Position numbers and translations under genes: made by a program. Positions 1 to 15,439 of a stretch of 64,000 nucleotides of DNA are shown here, piece by piece; positions within the stretch are counted from its first letter, which is position 1; each line of letters begins with the position of its first letter. The notes under the pieces were generated by a model. The model saw nothing but the letters and a program-made list of their open reading frames with translations, ran no database searches and had not been told where the DNA came from. The stretch spans positions 11,144,501 to 11,208,500 of the forward strand of contig CAMRHE010000021.1 of the NCBI GenBank assembly GCA_947044405.1, read 5' to 3'. The DNA comes from Leptodactylus fallax. Taxonomy: Eukaryota > Chordata > Amphibia > Anura > Leptodactylidae.

Positions 1-1529
<1,529 letters not shown>

Positions 1530-1531
1530 TA

Positions 1532-1625
1532 TATTCTCCCCATGTTTGTGTGCGTTTCCTCCCGCACTCCAAAGACATACCAATAGGGAATTTAGATTGA
1601 GCCCTGTACGGGTCCATTTATGGGT
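1532..1625 (+). repeat. SINE fragment (body of tRNA-derived SINE)
   Basis: Shows the same body as the SINE copies at 33041-33240 and 52341-52610: the TTCTCCCC...GTTTGTGTG stretch, the TTTCCTCCC...CACTCCAAAGACATA core, and a shortened GATTGAGCCCTGTACGGG segment. The tRNA-like head lies on the other side of element A1, beyond the window. A1 therefore inserted into an existing SINE. Confidence 0.8.
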
Positions 1626-1639
1626 TAAAAAAAAATAGC

Positions 1640-2930
1640 CAAAAGATAAACATTTTTAAATACCAAATGTATTTTAATCACACATTTACAGTATTATAAC
1701 CACAACTTTTTTGGCATCCCATAACAAGTTCTATAAATACATATACCTTTTTTAGGCCCAAATCTGAAGTGAGTGTTAGTTGTAATCTACAGCGGAAACA
1801 CTGCTGTCATAGCCATGTAACCCATCAGATATAATTGTTAATGCTAACAGCAGCACATAAGCAATTTTACAGAGGGTGGGGGCATATTTCTGTAAGTCCA
1901 TCTGCTCCTCAAGGTGATCGCAGGGTACTGATGGATTGTGATGGCTGTCATGGGGTAACAATGGCCCAAATGTCTTCCCTCTACATTGATGTCTTCACTA
2001 AAAAGACGGTTGAGATTTACCACCCCACTGGCCTGATGACTGTCCTATAAATTTGCTCACTGGGACAAGTCCTCCTCAGGGCCAAGTTCACCCATTGTCT
2101 CTATCAGAGACCCAAGCAATAAGTCATAAAATGTTAGAGAACCAACCTGGAAAGAGGATTCATCATTGTTTCTGGGCTACATCATATCTGACCCGGAAAG
2201 CAATCTGTTGTACTAGACTGGCCTTATACACAGGGCCTTAGTGCTATTCAACGTTTCATGGTGCAATATCACATGGCTAGAAGTGTGGAGATGATCCTCA
2301 CAAGATAGTGGCTACTCACTCCTTCTTATGTCATGGTGACTTTGCTGCGAAACCCTCTTACAGGTCCTGGGGTGGGACAGACAGAGGTTTCTCCAAGGAA
2401 CTCTCTACAGAGAGTCTCCTGTGTGTTGGAGTTTCGGGTTACCCTTGATGGTGGGTGCGAATGAGACAAAGGAGCCATAGCTCCAGTTAGACTGGCAAAG
2501 CTCATGACACAGTTTACTTAGCAGGTTCTTCCAGGAACACAAAGGCAAAGTTCATATACAGAAATAGTATCCACATTTATGGACACTCTACATACATCGA
2601 CAGAATTGACATCTGCTTTTGCAAGGTATGGGGTCCGATGGTGTGGGACAGCCTATCTTGGCCTAACTACTAGTAGCTAACCTAGAAAGCTAAAAGTACT
2701 CTCTCAAATACATCTACACAGTCCTGCAGCTATATATCTACCATCTATTTGTAACAGTAACCCCAGCCTTTAGCCAGTTTTGGGCCTAAATAATGTCTAA
2801 CTCAACCCACCTTCTAGAAAACCTGGAGCAAAAAGATGCTCCTCTTTACTCAGCAATGTAGGAAAGGCTTAACACTTCTCAAGCCAGCATAAAGCTTGAA
2901 AAGGGCAATCAACATCAAACAGTATAAAAA
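1640..2930. other. no gene recognised; unclassified, probably old repeat sequence
   Basis: Only short open frames occur and none shows a familiar motif. The part around 2300-2560 looks like transcribed repeat or LTR sequence but has no second copy in the window to prove it. Confidence 0.4.
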
Positions 2931-2934
2931 AGTT

Positions 2935-3195
2935 AACTTTAATGGGTTATCCGGTTTCTATCAATACTAGATCTCTAGGGTTCTGACACCTGGGACCCCT
3001 GTGGGGCATTAGTACTTAAGTCTTTGGGGCAGTGCTGAAATATCTACACTTACCACTACAGTTTTTATGGCAAATGTGTGGCATGACTCTCCCACACTAC
3101 CTAGGTCCCAGTATCAATGATCGATGGGGGTCCCAGGTGTTGAACCCCTGCAGGTCTAATATTGATGACTTATCCTAAGGATAATATATTTTACT
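2935..3195. repeat. MITE family M3 copy (GGGTCCCAGGTGTTG type)
   Basis: A hairpin-like dispersed repeat. Near its two ends it carries the phrases CACCTGGGACCCC and GGGTCCCAGGTGTTGAACCC in opposite orientations, then ATTGATGACTTATCCTAAGGATAA. Related copies lie at 8040-8345, 17119-17547, 23870-24070 and 38275-38395. Confidence 0.65.
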
Positions 3196-3199
3196 ATAA

Positions 3200-3894
3200 T
3201 TTGGGGGATACTGCAATGTTTTTTTTTTTTTTATTTATTACCTAATTCTCCTCATGATGAGCGCTTCCAAATCTGTCTTGACCAAAAAATAGGGTGAATG
3301 GAAATAATTGGACCCTGCTGCTCCTGAACTGAACTTCACAAAACTATTTTACCTGGAAATGGGTGCTTCCTCCATGTTAAAGCAGTCCATCACAGAAAAG
3401 TGCTCTTATGTTTTCTATGTAGCACCTATGTTGGTGAAGGACACCCCCCCCCCCTTCAGATTTAAAACATGCTGGCCTGCTTGTGCCTCTGCCTGTTTCT
3501 TACTTCCCCAGCAACATATTGCCATGGATTTTGTTATGGATGAAGGTAACAAGCTTTGTAAACCACCGTAACCTAAAAAGACAGTCTTCACAAAGAGACT
3601 TAGTACCCTGCTTATAACATCTAATGAGTCATATCTATAAGGATCTCTCTCCTCTAACTCTCTCCTTAGACTTCTATTGCTTGCTGCTTGAAGCTTAACA
3701 GATTTCTATGTACAGATTAGATCTGGAGCAGAAGGAGGGAAATAAGTGAAGGAGAAACTTTTCTTTAACAAAATAAAATAAAAAGTTTACTGTTGTTATT
3801 TGTGCTATTGATTTGTTAAATAAAAAAATGTTTTAAATGTTTAGGTATGCTTTAAACAGATCCAGACCACCCATTAACTATATTTCCGGGCAGT
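3200..3894. other. no gene recognised
   Basis: AT-rich non-coding sequence with a T-run near 3221-3232 and a C-run near 3446-3455. No coding or repeat assignment could be supported. Confidence 0.4.
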
Positions 3895-4760
3895 CCACTC
3901 TTAACGTACCTTTATGTCCTTGCCGTGTTAAGCTGCTGCGCGAAATCGTGCAGCTGTAGAACCAGGGAGCCAGCTGTTACTATAGCCGGACCTCCCATCT
4001 GACCCGGCGATCGAGTGATCAACCAGGGGCCAGCAACTGTAGAAGCTGCAGGGTCTTAGAGGGCTCAGATCAGCTTTGCAGTTCAGGATAGGAGGCTCCT
4101 TTAACTGGGGATAAATGTATCAGCCCCAGTTATAGGAGAAAGCGGCCAAAAAAGAAGCAAAAGCAATATTAAAATGTCTCCAAAGGTCTATTGTGACCTT
4201 AGGGGGGCATGTAAGAATAGACAAGAAAAAAAGACAACCGTAACTAAGAGGGAAAACTATTTTAAGTTTTTTAGTAAAACAGTGTTTTGTTTTTTTTAAA
4301 TAACTAAATAAATAAAATGTGAAAAGTGAAAAACATGTTTCCCATTTTTTGTTTACATTTTCCGGAATATAAAAAAAACTTTGAAAAATAAAAATAAAGA
4401 CTTATGTGTCACTGAAAAAAGATGAAAAACAATTTGAATAATTTGTATCATTAGTGCACTGATCAAGAGCATTAAAGCCCCCAGTCCCTTGGACAAAGTT
4501 GACTGAGGTGTAATTTTCCTGGCAGCGCATGGGCACCGGCAAGTCTAATAAATACAGCAAAAAGAATATAAAAAGATAAAAATAGAAAATTTCAATCACC
4601 ACATTTCCCTAGAACACATCTAAAAGTAAAAAAACTAAGTGAAACACCTACACGTTAGGTATCCCTTTGTCGAAAACACCCGATCTACAAACTTTACAAA
4701 AATTAATTTTCATATAGTGAACGCCATAGCAGGAAAAAAAAAATTAAGAGCCAAACCGTC

Positions 4761-4791
<31 letters not shown>

Positions 4792-5135
4792 TCACCTCGC
4801 TTTTTAAAAATTTGAATAAAAAGTGATCAAAACATCCGAAACAAAATAGTATAATTAAAGAGTAGATCTGACCCCTCCTTATGCATCCCCGTACATGGGA
4901 AATATAAAAAGTTATGGGTGTCGGAATATGGTGACTCCAAGAAAAATTTTTTGTTTTTTCTTCACAGTACATTGTACAGAATATTAAATGGTACCATTAT
5001 GAAGGACAATTTGTCCTGCAAACATTAACCCTCCCACGGCTCTGTGAACAGTATAGTAAAAAAGTTATGCTATTTGGAAGACATGGAGTCAAAAACGAGA
5101 ATAAAAAAATACCTGTGTTGGGAAGGTGGCGTTTA
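3895..5135 (-). mobile_element. piggyBac-like non-autonomous element, degraded copy
   Basis: The right part (about 4590-5135) aligns in inverse orientation with the left parts of the elements at 12757 and 57041. Shared landmarks are the AGTACATTGTACAGAAT block, the ACAATTTGTCC...AAACATTAA block and the GGCTCTGTGAACAG block. The TTAACCCC terminus expected near 5120-5135 has decayed to TTGGGAAGGTGGCG. The left part contains a GC-richer stretch, 3900-4140. No transposase is seen. The family label rests on the TTAA-flanked relative at 12757-14561. Confidence 0.6.
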
Positions 5136-5877
5136 GGTATAGTGTAAATGTGACATTTTTCAAGCTAATGTCATAATGTTTATGTACCCATGTATATGCA
5201 TAGAGACAAAAGACTGCAGACATCCTGTACACTCTACTGACTCAACTGTGCATGTGTGTTTCAAACAAAATGGCTCTGTCCTTTAGCAGAACAAAGTCAG
5301 CTATAGTTCATTAGCACATCTATAAAACAGGTGTTTAAAAGAAAATACTCTTTAATTTGGAACATACTAGAATAAAATATTTTTCTTTCTATACTTTTTA
5401 ATTCATATTTCAACTCTTGAATGTTAGGAATATTTTTTTCTAAACTAACTTATTTCCATGATGGTTACATTTGATTGTAATTGTATAATCATTATGCCTA
5501 AAATAAATGTTTGTGTATGAAAATGCTTTTTCCAATTTGTATGTAATTTAATGGAACACTGAGTTTTGTTTGTAATAATGCTTGGTACCTGGGGGAATAG
5601 AATAATAGTCCAAATGTGTTTGAATTTTATGTAAAAGTCAATAACATAGGATAACGAAAGTGTGTTTTAAAAATATACATTTTGTAAATGTTAGGGCAAA
5701 AACAACATTTTTCTATTGGAATTTTGTTTTGCTCCTATGTATGTGAATACTGCTGTTGCAATAGATTTTACAATATATTTTTACAATAGTCAATCTGATT
5801 ATACAATAGAATTTTATCCATCATATAGTTCAGGAAGAATGGAAACATAATCAAGTATGTAACAAAAAGTAGATGAA
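5136..5877. other. no gene recognised; AT-rich, apparently low-copy sequence
   Basis: Contains no repeat recognised elsewhere in this window and no coding motif. It may be ordinary intergenic DNA of the GPC6 5' flank. Confidence 0.4.
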
Positions 5878-6160
5878 GGCTGGGGCCCCATGTGGCGTAA
5901 ATCCCATGCCCACTTTGCTGTAAAATATGCACAGTGGACACGCTGCAATTTCCAAAACCGTTTTGGAAATTGCAGCATGTCCATTATACCTACGGAAACG
6001 CTGGAAGTTTCCCTATAAGTATAATTGAACTGGAAAGTACACAGAGGAAAACTCTGCGAACTTTCTATGCAAAGCACTGCAGGAAGAACCGCGATGCGTT
6101 GCCACCACGGTTTTTCCCGCAGCACTTTTTTGCCGCGGGACGCTATGTGGGGCCTTAGCC
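5878..6160. repeat. MITE family M1 copy (GGGGCC...GGCCTTAGCC termini)
   Basis: The left end GGCTGGGGCCCCATGTGGCG is the near reverse complement of the right end CGCTATGTGGGGCCTTAGCC. The interior folds back through TTTGGAAATTGCAGCATG. Two more copies lie at 23035-23358 and 42085-42404. Open frames here are by-products of the hairpin. Confidence 0.82.
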
Positions 6161-8020
6161 AAAGACATGTTTTGACCAAATTCATGTTATGTCTCATTTT
6201 CCTCTAGTTGACCCAAGGCATAACAAATTCAACACTGACCTATACCATTTTCATGAACTTGCATTCCAAGGCCTTATTTACATGTCAGCGTTTTGTAAGC
6301 CTAAATTGGGAATGGGGACTACAGAGATAAGGCATAATGGAAAGATTTGCTCCTAATTTATGCTTACAAACACCAATTTAAAGAAACTGACCAAAATACT
6401 GGCATGTGAATAAGTCTAGGTTTCCATGTAGCATTCATGGATTGGCATGGATTCAAATAAGAGTTGCTTAAAAGTGCTTCCATATTTTCTTTCTGCAGCA
6501 ACCATTCGAAAACCTCATCTTGGCTGTGGTGTGAACACTACATGGAGACCCAGCCTAAACCTATTTAGTCAGCTAGTGAAAGTTATCTCTTTAAGTATAA
6601 AACCTGTATATTCATTGATGGCTAATATTACACTCTTCAGGGTAAAATACATTTAATGCAGCAAAATGCCTGAAATAGTCTGCATTTCTGTTGCTAACAC
6701 TTGGAGACAGAGAGAAGCATGTAAGATATTTTCCAATCTGTATTTTAGATTTGTAATATTTTTTATAGTGATAATTCAATAATACATGATCTTCAGGGGC
6801 ACATTCATAAACTATGATTAATCCTCAATGTAAAGTGTTTATTTTACCTTGTGCCTGAAAAAAGCAAGATATTGATTGTATATTGAAACCTCTGGTTCAC
6901 TGGTTACCTTAGAGACATCCCACATATTAAAATGACAGCACTTCTGTGTGTACCCTGTCGACCTTGGAAATACCTTTACCAGTACAGAAATCAATGGGAA
7001 ATCCAGGCAAATTAATTTTGGATAAGGCATCATAGTTAAATAGTCTGTCAGATAAAGTAATGGTCCTATTGTTCCTAAATACACTGATATTAATCTTTGT
7101 AACGTACATTACTTACCAAAGGCTGTATTGAGTGTTTTTATGAATAATATTTGCAATTACAGCACTATTAAAAATGACACGCTACTGTGATACCCCTTCT
7201 CAGATTTTTTTTTTTCAATGAATGTCACTGCATGTTCCTGAATATTAAAGCGACTGTACATATTATAAGCATGCATTTTAGAAAGTTTGCACATGACAAG
7301 GGTCACTACAGAAGCCAGTGATTGGCTGCAGCACTGACCTGAATTATGTAAGCCATGTCATTGCTGCAGGACCACTGAGGACCAGGCAGCAACACTGGAT
7401 TTCACAGGTAATACATTTTAATTTTTTTTTTTCTATTTTATACATTTCCTTCCTTTTATGCAAATTTATTTTTGTCCTAGACCATCCTTAACATGATATC
7501 CACCTATAAGTACAATTTACTTGACATTTGTTTTCCCCCGTATTTGCAACTTACTGTAATCTGTGACTACAGTTTAGATACAGTGCCGAAAGGGAGTCTA
7601 AAGTAGACCCATGTTCTGTTCCATCATGGCTCAAACTGCTGTGTTCCCTTTCCTACTATAGCTCAGCCTCATCAGATAGGCTGTGGCGCATAACAAAAGT
7701 GTTTTACAGGTTTACCAGGTAATTCATGCATACCAAGCTGGTCATGGACGTTAAAGATGAAGACTGAAATCCCCGCTCCTTCCCTGACCTCCCCTTATCT
7801 GTCTTTCAATATAGCTTCAGGCCTGTGATTCCTCTCCTCTTCCCCTTCTTCTCTCTTCCCCACCCCTTGTTGTTTTGTTGATATGTTATGTAAAGCTTTA
7901 TTAGAATCTTGATATGGTCCAGGATTAGTGTAGAATTTGTGCCTTTACTGTATTTTATCCTTTTCGTGCTCCATGGTATGCATGGGATTTATTGTACTGT
8001 GTTCCAGCCTGTAGTATTGT
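6161..8020. other. no gene recognised
   Basis: Mostly AT-rich sequence without coding motifs. The part near 7240-7425, ending ACTGGATTTCACAGGTAATA, resembles the end of the GC-richer interspersed repeat seen near 39150-39490, but the match is weak. A T-run lies near 7421-7432. Confidence 0.4.
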
Positions 8021-8039
8021 CAGCCAATACCACAAGGAC

Positions 8040-8345
8040 AGAATGGTTATATATTTCCTACTAACTATAGTAGGAAAGGATAGGTCATCAATGAGAGATC
8101 AGCTGTGTGAAGGGGTCACAGTGCTTGTGACCTCTTTACTGTTTGAATCAGATGGCTTGTGATGTAATTACAGTATCATACCATTCACTTCTATGGGACA
8201 AGGCTGTAATTACATTGCATGACTGATATGAATCAAGTAGTGTGCAATGCAATCAGTGAAGATGTTGTGGCATTTACACAGATGCATCAATCCTTCCCAT
8301 GTGTGTGTACATGTACCACTTCTAGGTCTCTCATCTATCCTGAGA
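8040..8345. repeat. MITE family M3 copy, degraded
   Basis: Shares GGATAGGTCATCAATGAGAGATCAG, split by small changes, and the TTCTATGGGACAAGGCTGTAA segment with the better copy at 17119-17547. The right end carries CTAGGTCTCTCATCTATCCTGAG. Confidence 0.55.
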
Positions 8346-8629
8346 ATGAGGATCCTCTGCATCCCAGTTAACAAATCCATAGAGGAAGTGATCATGCATG
8401 CGTACATCTCTCTACATTGTATACTTTGAAGGTGACAGAAACTCTAAAATATTTCAGAACTTCCCTAAATTCATCTCCATCTCATGTCATCCTTTCTGGA
8501 ATGTTGAATAGAGAGATAGGGTACCCCATTCTATTGACATAAAGGGGTCCCAAAGGTATAATATCTACCTATCAGACATTTTATAGAATATCCTGGGGAA
8601 CAGAGATGTCCATCCCTCATTCCATTTAA

Positions 8630-8752
8630 AATATGCGGAGAGAAAACTGAGTGGAAACCTGGCGGACCCCATTATAGTCTATGGGGTGTGTGGGTTTCCG
8701 CGGGTAACCGAAGAACAGAAACCCGAACACTAGTGTGAACCTAGCGTAATCT
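8630..8752. repeat. MITE family M2, terminal fragment
   Basis: Ends in GTGTGAACCTAGCGTAA, the terminus also found at 38260 and 42056, and carries the family phrase GCGGACCCCATTATAGTC. The other end is missing. Confidence 0.65.
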
Positions 8753-9350
8753 GGATCTATTGACAGATGCATCTCCGCTACTGTCAATTGTACACCCTTG
8801 ATCTGACCCATGCAAAAGTATGATACACTGAAATATTTGCTTATGAATGGAGAATATAGCTAATGGATTTGAATGTAATGGATGTACAATGTAGAAGCCC
8901 ATTACCAGAAAAGACCACAGTTTGTTCCATGGTTTCACCAAAGGCAGAGGAGCTACCATAAATGACCTGTTCCCCACCTTTGCCTTATACTATTGCATTT
9001 CTATGTCTTACATCTTCTGGTTTAGGGATGGAAGTGGAACCAGCTTATACCTATATGTGTTAGACTCTAATAGTTGAGCCTCACAAATACCTGTGTAACT
9101 CACTAAAACATCTATCATTGTGCAATCCTGAAATACAAAACAAACCAGTATAGAGTTCCTGTTTCCATCATGTGGTAGAGGTGGGAAAACAAGTTTCAGT
9201 GGTGCCTGACAATCTACTGTCATCTTTCAGTGTGGATTATTATGTAGCAACCTATCAAGAATGCAGCCTGGCTTGGTCTTCAGGATGCAGCAAAATTTTT
9301 TTGTCTTATTTTCTCAACCCTGCCTCACAAAACTTTTTGATGTTTTGATT
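8753..9350. other. no gene recognised
   Basis: Low-copy-looking sequence between a MITE fragment and Tc1 element B. No coding motif was seen. Confidence 0.35.
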
Positions 9351-9352
9351 TA

Positions 9353-10945
<1,593 letters not shown>

Positions 10946-10949
10946 TATG

Positions 10950-11900
10950 TAGCCATATGAGGACTTTGTTTTTTGCAACATGATTTTCTTTTTGATGGCA
11001 CCCATTTAGAGTACATTTAATGCATTCAAACAATTAGTTTTAGGTTTTTTGTTGGAGTAGTGGAAAAAAAAAAACAAATTCCAGAATTTTTTAGGTTTTA
11101 GCCAAGCTTTTTTTTGTTTCTACAGTATTCACTGTGGGCTATAAATGACATGTTTAACTTAATTCTATGTGTTGATATGCTCATAGTGATACTCCCATTT
11201 TTTATCATTTTTATGCTGTACTACTTTTGCATAATTATTAATTATTCTGTTGCCATATTATGACAAACACATTTTTTCTTTTTTTGGAGGGAGGACAAAA
11301 ACAGCAATTCTGTGTTTTTTTTGTTTTTTTTTACTATTTGTAATTCACTGTTCACTGTGCAGGTTTAATAATGGGATAAATTTATAGTTTGGTGTTTTGT
11401 TTTTATTTTATCTTTCTACTGTATATAATCAATGTGTAAAGCCGAGAAATGTGACTATTTATTTTTTACATATTAAAATATTTCACTTTTTTTTTTTTTT
11501 TGTAATATTAAGGAGCTCAAACATGTAGTCAATCGATTACATGAATAAAAGTATTGCAGTGTATTATATATGCCACTTTCAAATTGATAGCCAGCCTATT
11601 AGACTCTCTTTTTTTTCTGAGTGGGACTAAAACTTCTGTAGATGGCAGACCCAGCCATTACAGTACCAGCCAACCTCCAGCTCTCATGGTATCAAAGGGG
11701 GATCCAGGTGGGTGATAGAGGTAACATCCTCACTCTGTCCAATTGCTTAGATGCCATGGTCACTATTGAAACTACTAGTTATCTTTGATCTTGTCAGTTA
11801 CAGCTAGAACCTCCCTCCTTCCGCTGATGGCATAGTTACTGCAGTATTGATCACAAACTGTCCCTTGCTTATGGTGTTAAGGGGGATAAGAAAACTATCC
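10950..11900. repeat. AT-rich remnant of a non-autonomous DNA transposon
   Basis: Begins with GTAGCCATATGAGGAC...TTTTTTGCAACATGATTTTC and continues through T-rich tracts to GTATTGCAGTGTATTA and a GC-richer tail. This layout parallels the TTAA-flanked elements at 12757 and 57041. No clear termini. Element B inserted at its left edge. Confidence 0.45.
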
Positions 11901-12756
11901 ATTTGTTTTGTTTAAATATATTTAACATTTGTTAAAAAAAAACAAAAAACATTTGAATACACTTTTATGTCTACACTGTGTGATGTTTCCTGCCATCTTA
12001 CGGGTCAAGGTGCAAATGCAGTTTTCTTGCATGGCTGTTATTGTGAACAACAGAATTCTATCTGTAAAATGACCAAAATTAAAAGTATTTGAACCTTTGT
12101 CTTGAGGATCAGGGTGCAATGATGGCAGTATTATGTCAGTATTTTGCATATGTATTTTTAAACCAGAGCAGGAGTGGAAAATAAACAAACATATAATAGT
12201 TTTTTTTTACCTTATTGTGCATTAGACCCGCTCTTGGTTTTAGCTTTCATGTAAAATAGCCTTACTCACTTCCACTTCACAAGTGGCCTGTTAAGTATTA
12301 TACTGTTAGCACAATACTGAAGTTTGTACAGTATTTGTTTTACTTTGTGGTTCTGTCTTCGTAGCTCAGTTACTTCCTTTTGCACCTGCAAAGCAATTTT
12401 TACCTTCGAGTTCTGCTCCTGCATCCTCATTCCAGTCTACTCCATGTCTGGTTTTGTGTCTACCCTGTCAATGCTGTTGCGTTCAGCTGCCGACTTGTGA
12501 CTATTCTGGGTATCTGCCTAGAGCTAAATCTACATCTTTGTAAGAGATTAAAGGGTGAAAACCAGGGATCCTGTAGATGCCACTCCTCAGTTTAGCCAGA
12601 GCAAAACTGTTACAGGCAAAGGATCCATACTCAAGTTTTGAAAAGTCAACGCATGTAGTCATTTGATAGCTTGCTCAATGACCGTACCTTGTGTCACAAA
12701 AATGTAAGTGTAATATAGTCAACAATAATTTTCCTCTCATCGCTAACAATCAAAGA
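11901..12756. other. no gene recognised
   Basis: Non-coding, AT-rich. No repeat or motif could be assigned. Confidence 0.35.
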
Positions 12757-14561
12757 TTAACCCCTTCATGCCACCGCCAATTTTTCGTTTTTGCATTTCC
12801 ATTTTTCCCTCCCCGCTTCCAAGAGCCATATTTTGTTCATTTTTCAGTTCACAGAGTCACATGATGGCTTATTGTTCGCGAAACAAATTGTACTTTGTAA
12901 TGGCACCATTTAATATCCTGTACAATGTACTGGGAAGCTGGAAAAAAAATTCAGAATGAGATGGAATTGGGGAAAAAAATGCATTTGTGCCAATTTCTTA
13001 TGGGTTTAATTTTTACGGCATTCATTATGTGGTAAAAATGACGTTACCTGTATTCTGCGGGTCAGTATGATCGCAGCGATACCAAATTTATATAGTATTT
13101 GTAATGTTTTGATACCTTTTAAAAATTAAAAACTTTGTAAAATAGAAAAAAAAAAGTGTTGCCATATTGTGATACCTGTAACTTTTGTATATTTATGTGT
13201 ATGGAGCTGGGTATGGTCTTTTTATGCGGGACAAGATGGCGTTTTTATTGATACCATTTTGGAGAAGGTCTGATGGTTTGATTTTTTTTCCTCCGCTACA
13301 CCGTTCACCATATGGGATAAATATTTTAATAGTTTGGACATTTTTGAGCGCCAGGATCCCTAAAGTGTTTGTTTACTTTTGTTTATTTTTATATGTGATA
13401 TAGGGAAAGGGGGTTAATTTAAACTTTTTTATATTTTTTGTGTTTTTTTTATACTTTAAAAAACTTTTTTTTTTTTTCATTTACTTTTATGATCAGACCC
13501 CCTAGGGACCTTGAACCCTAGGGGGTCTGATCGCTCATACTACCATGTTTCTCCGAAAATAAGACAGGGTCTTATAATATTTTTTGCTCTGAAAGATAGG
13601 TTAGGGCTTATTTTCAGGGGATGTCTTACTTTTTTCCATGAACAATAATCCACTGACCAGACTCCCTTATACCCAAAACAATTTAGAGTTGGCAAGTGCT
13701 AATGTTGGATGGGCTCTCACACACCGATCTGTGTCACTCCTGTCTCAGGCCCCTTGCCATTGCAGCAGCATTCCACTGCAGCCAAGTGTAACAGTTGGCT
13801 CCCCCTGGTGACCAAAGGCAGCCACAACGTTGTCATGCCAGCGGTACTACCAGATCTGTGTGTGAGAAATCAGCATTACTGGTAGTCAACCGTTATTGTT
13901 GTGGAGAACTAACCTACTAGCGCCATCTTGTGCAGATAGCTCCCTTAAAGTCAATTTGCGATTTTCTTTGGGGTGCAATTCTTTTGGGGGTGTCTACTTT
14001 CTATTGGGGGTGTCTTCTTTCCTTGATGAGGGGTCTACTGTATCTGTTCTACTGTATTCTATTTACTTTCTTACATGTATAGCTGTCTGGACACTTTTTT
14101 TTCTTTAATGAACTGTAGCTAGGGCTTATTTTCGGAGTAGGGCTTATTTTCAGAGAAATACGGTATTCACTGCAATACTAATGTATTGCAGTGAATAGTA
14201 AAATCCCTTGCCGCCTTTGACATGCTGCCTATGGCAGTGTGTCATAGATCTAATGTAATGACAAGACTGGGAGCCTTCAATAGGCTCCTGGCTGTCATGA
14301 CAACCGATCGCCACCCTCCGATGATATTCTGGAGGGAACGATCGAGATAAAATGGCAGCGCCCATGGCGGTCACGTTTGACTGCAACATCTAAAGTGTTA
14401 ACAGCTGCGAATGGTGTCAGCACCGATCACAGATGTTAGCAGCAGGTATTATACAGCCAGCGTCCTCCGTTTTATGGAGAGCGCTCTGCTCCTGAGCTCT
14501 CAACATACACTCCTTCACACTCAATCACGTACATGTACGTGATATTGCGTGAAGGGGTTAA
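12757..14561 (+). mobile_element. piggyBac-like non-autonomous element, complete, TTAA-flanked
   Basis: TTAA at 12757-12760 and again at 14558-14561 encloses termini CCCCTTCATGCC and GCGTGAAGGGG, which are inverted repeats. TTAA target choice with CCC-type termini is the established hallmark of piggyBac elements. A palindrome ACGTACATGTACGT lies just inside the right end. No transposase is encoded. A second transposon is nested at 13542-14162. Other copies lie at 3895-5135 (-), 25090-26840 (-) and 57041-61340 (+). Confidence 0.82.
13542..14162. mobile_element. TA-flanked MITE nested in the piggyBac-like element
   Basis: The left end CCATGTTTCTCCGAAAATAA and right end TTATTTTCAGAGAAATACGG are inverted repeats with a TA on each side. 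Removing it would rejoin the flank ...CTCATAC-TA-TTCACTGC... . The internal phrase GGGCTTATTTTCRGRG occurs three times. No open frame of interest. Confidence 0.75.
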
Positions 14562-15435
14562 AGTGTCAAAACCAATTTTCTTAGTCACCAAAAAGGTAAT
14601 ACTTATAAGTGTGTTATGGTTGGTTAATTGTACACTAAATGTATGAATGTTATCCCAAGTTTTCTTGTTCTCTGCTTTTTTTTTTTTTCTTTTTTTTACA
14701 GTATATTATTGTATTAAATAAGTCAAAGATTACTACACTTTGGAACTCAAAGAAATAATCTGAATATATTTCCAAATGGAATTACATTTAATTTTACACA
14801 CTGTAATAAAATATATACTCATCATAATTTCCTATAAGAATGTCCATTAAATTGTGTTTTTTCTCTAATTATCAGAGCTAGTGATTATGGCACTGATAAT
14901 TACTCAAGGGAATCTTTAAAACATGGACAGCTGTTCGTCCTTTATGGGAGGATCGACAATCTCTAAATCACAAATGGCATTATAGGAATATATCTACTGC
15001 TCTTCTGCCAGTATTTATTCACATCACATCATTTTAAGAGGTGAAATTGAAATGAAGATAATTTTACTTAATAATGAAAAAAATACTGGGAAAATGATTC
15101 ATTGTGTATGGTTCTACTTTGCGCATGAAATTCCCTAATTATTAATACATCAAATGCTCAATTCACACCAAGTTTTTGCATACAGCTGGGAGGATGGGCC
15201 AATAAAAAGATCTAGATCTAGATGTATAGTCTACAGTATCCAAAGAACTTTATGGCTCAAACACACGCAAAAAGTGTCAATAACCTACCAATGTCAATAT
15301 TGTACAACCTGAGATGTACCTCACAATAAAAATCAGTGATAGTTAAAAGCATTTGAGCAGTTTAACAGGCTAGCAGAGCCTCTTCTAGGTTATTTGACAT
15401 CACAATCTCTCACGCTGACGTGGATTCTGTGACTC
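14562..15435. other. no gene; AT-rich low-copy block, candidate conserved non-coding sequence
   Basis: No repeat motif seen elsewhere in the window. It contains homeobox-type ATTA cores and the phrase ATCAGAGCTAGTGATTATGG. It could be regulatory DNA in the GPC6 5' flank, but the sequence alone cannot show this. Confidence 0.3.
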
Positions 15436-15439
15436 TTCT

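Noticed and set aside
5814..6197. 127-codon minus-strand frame
   Set aside because: It lies over the M1 MITE hairpin; similar frames appear in the other M1 copies only as fragments.
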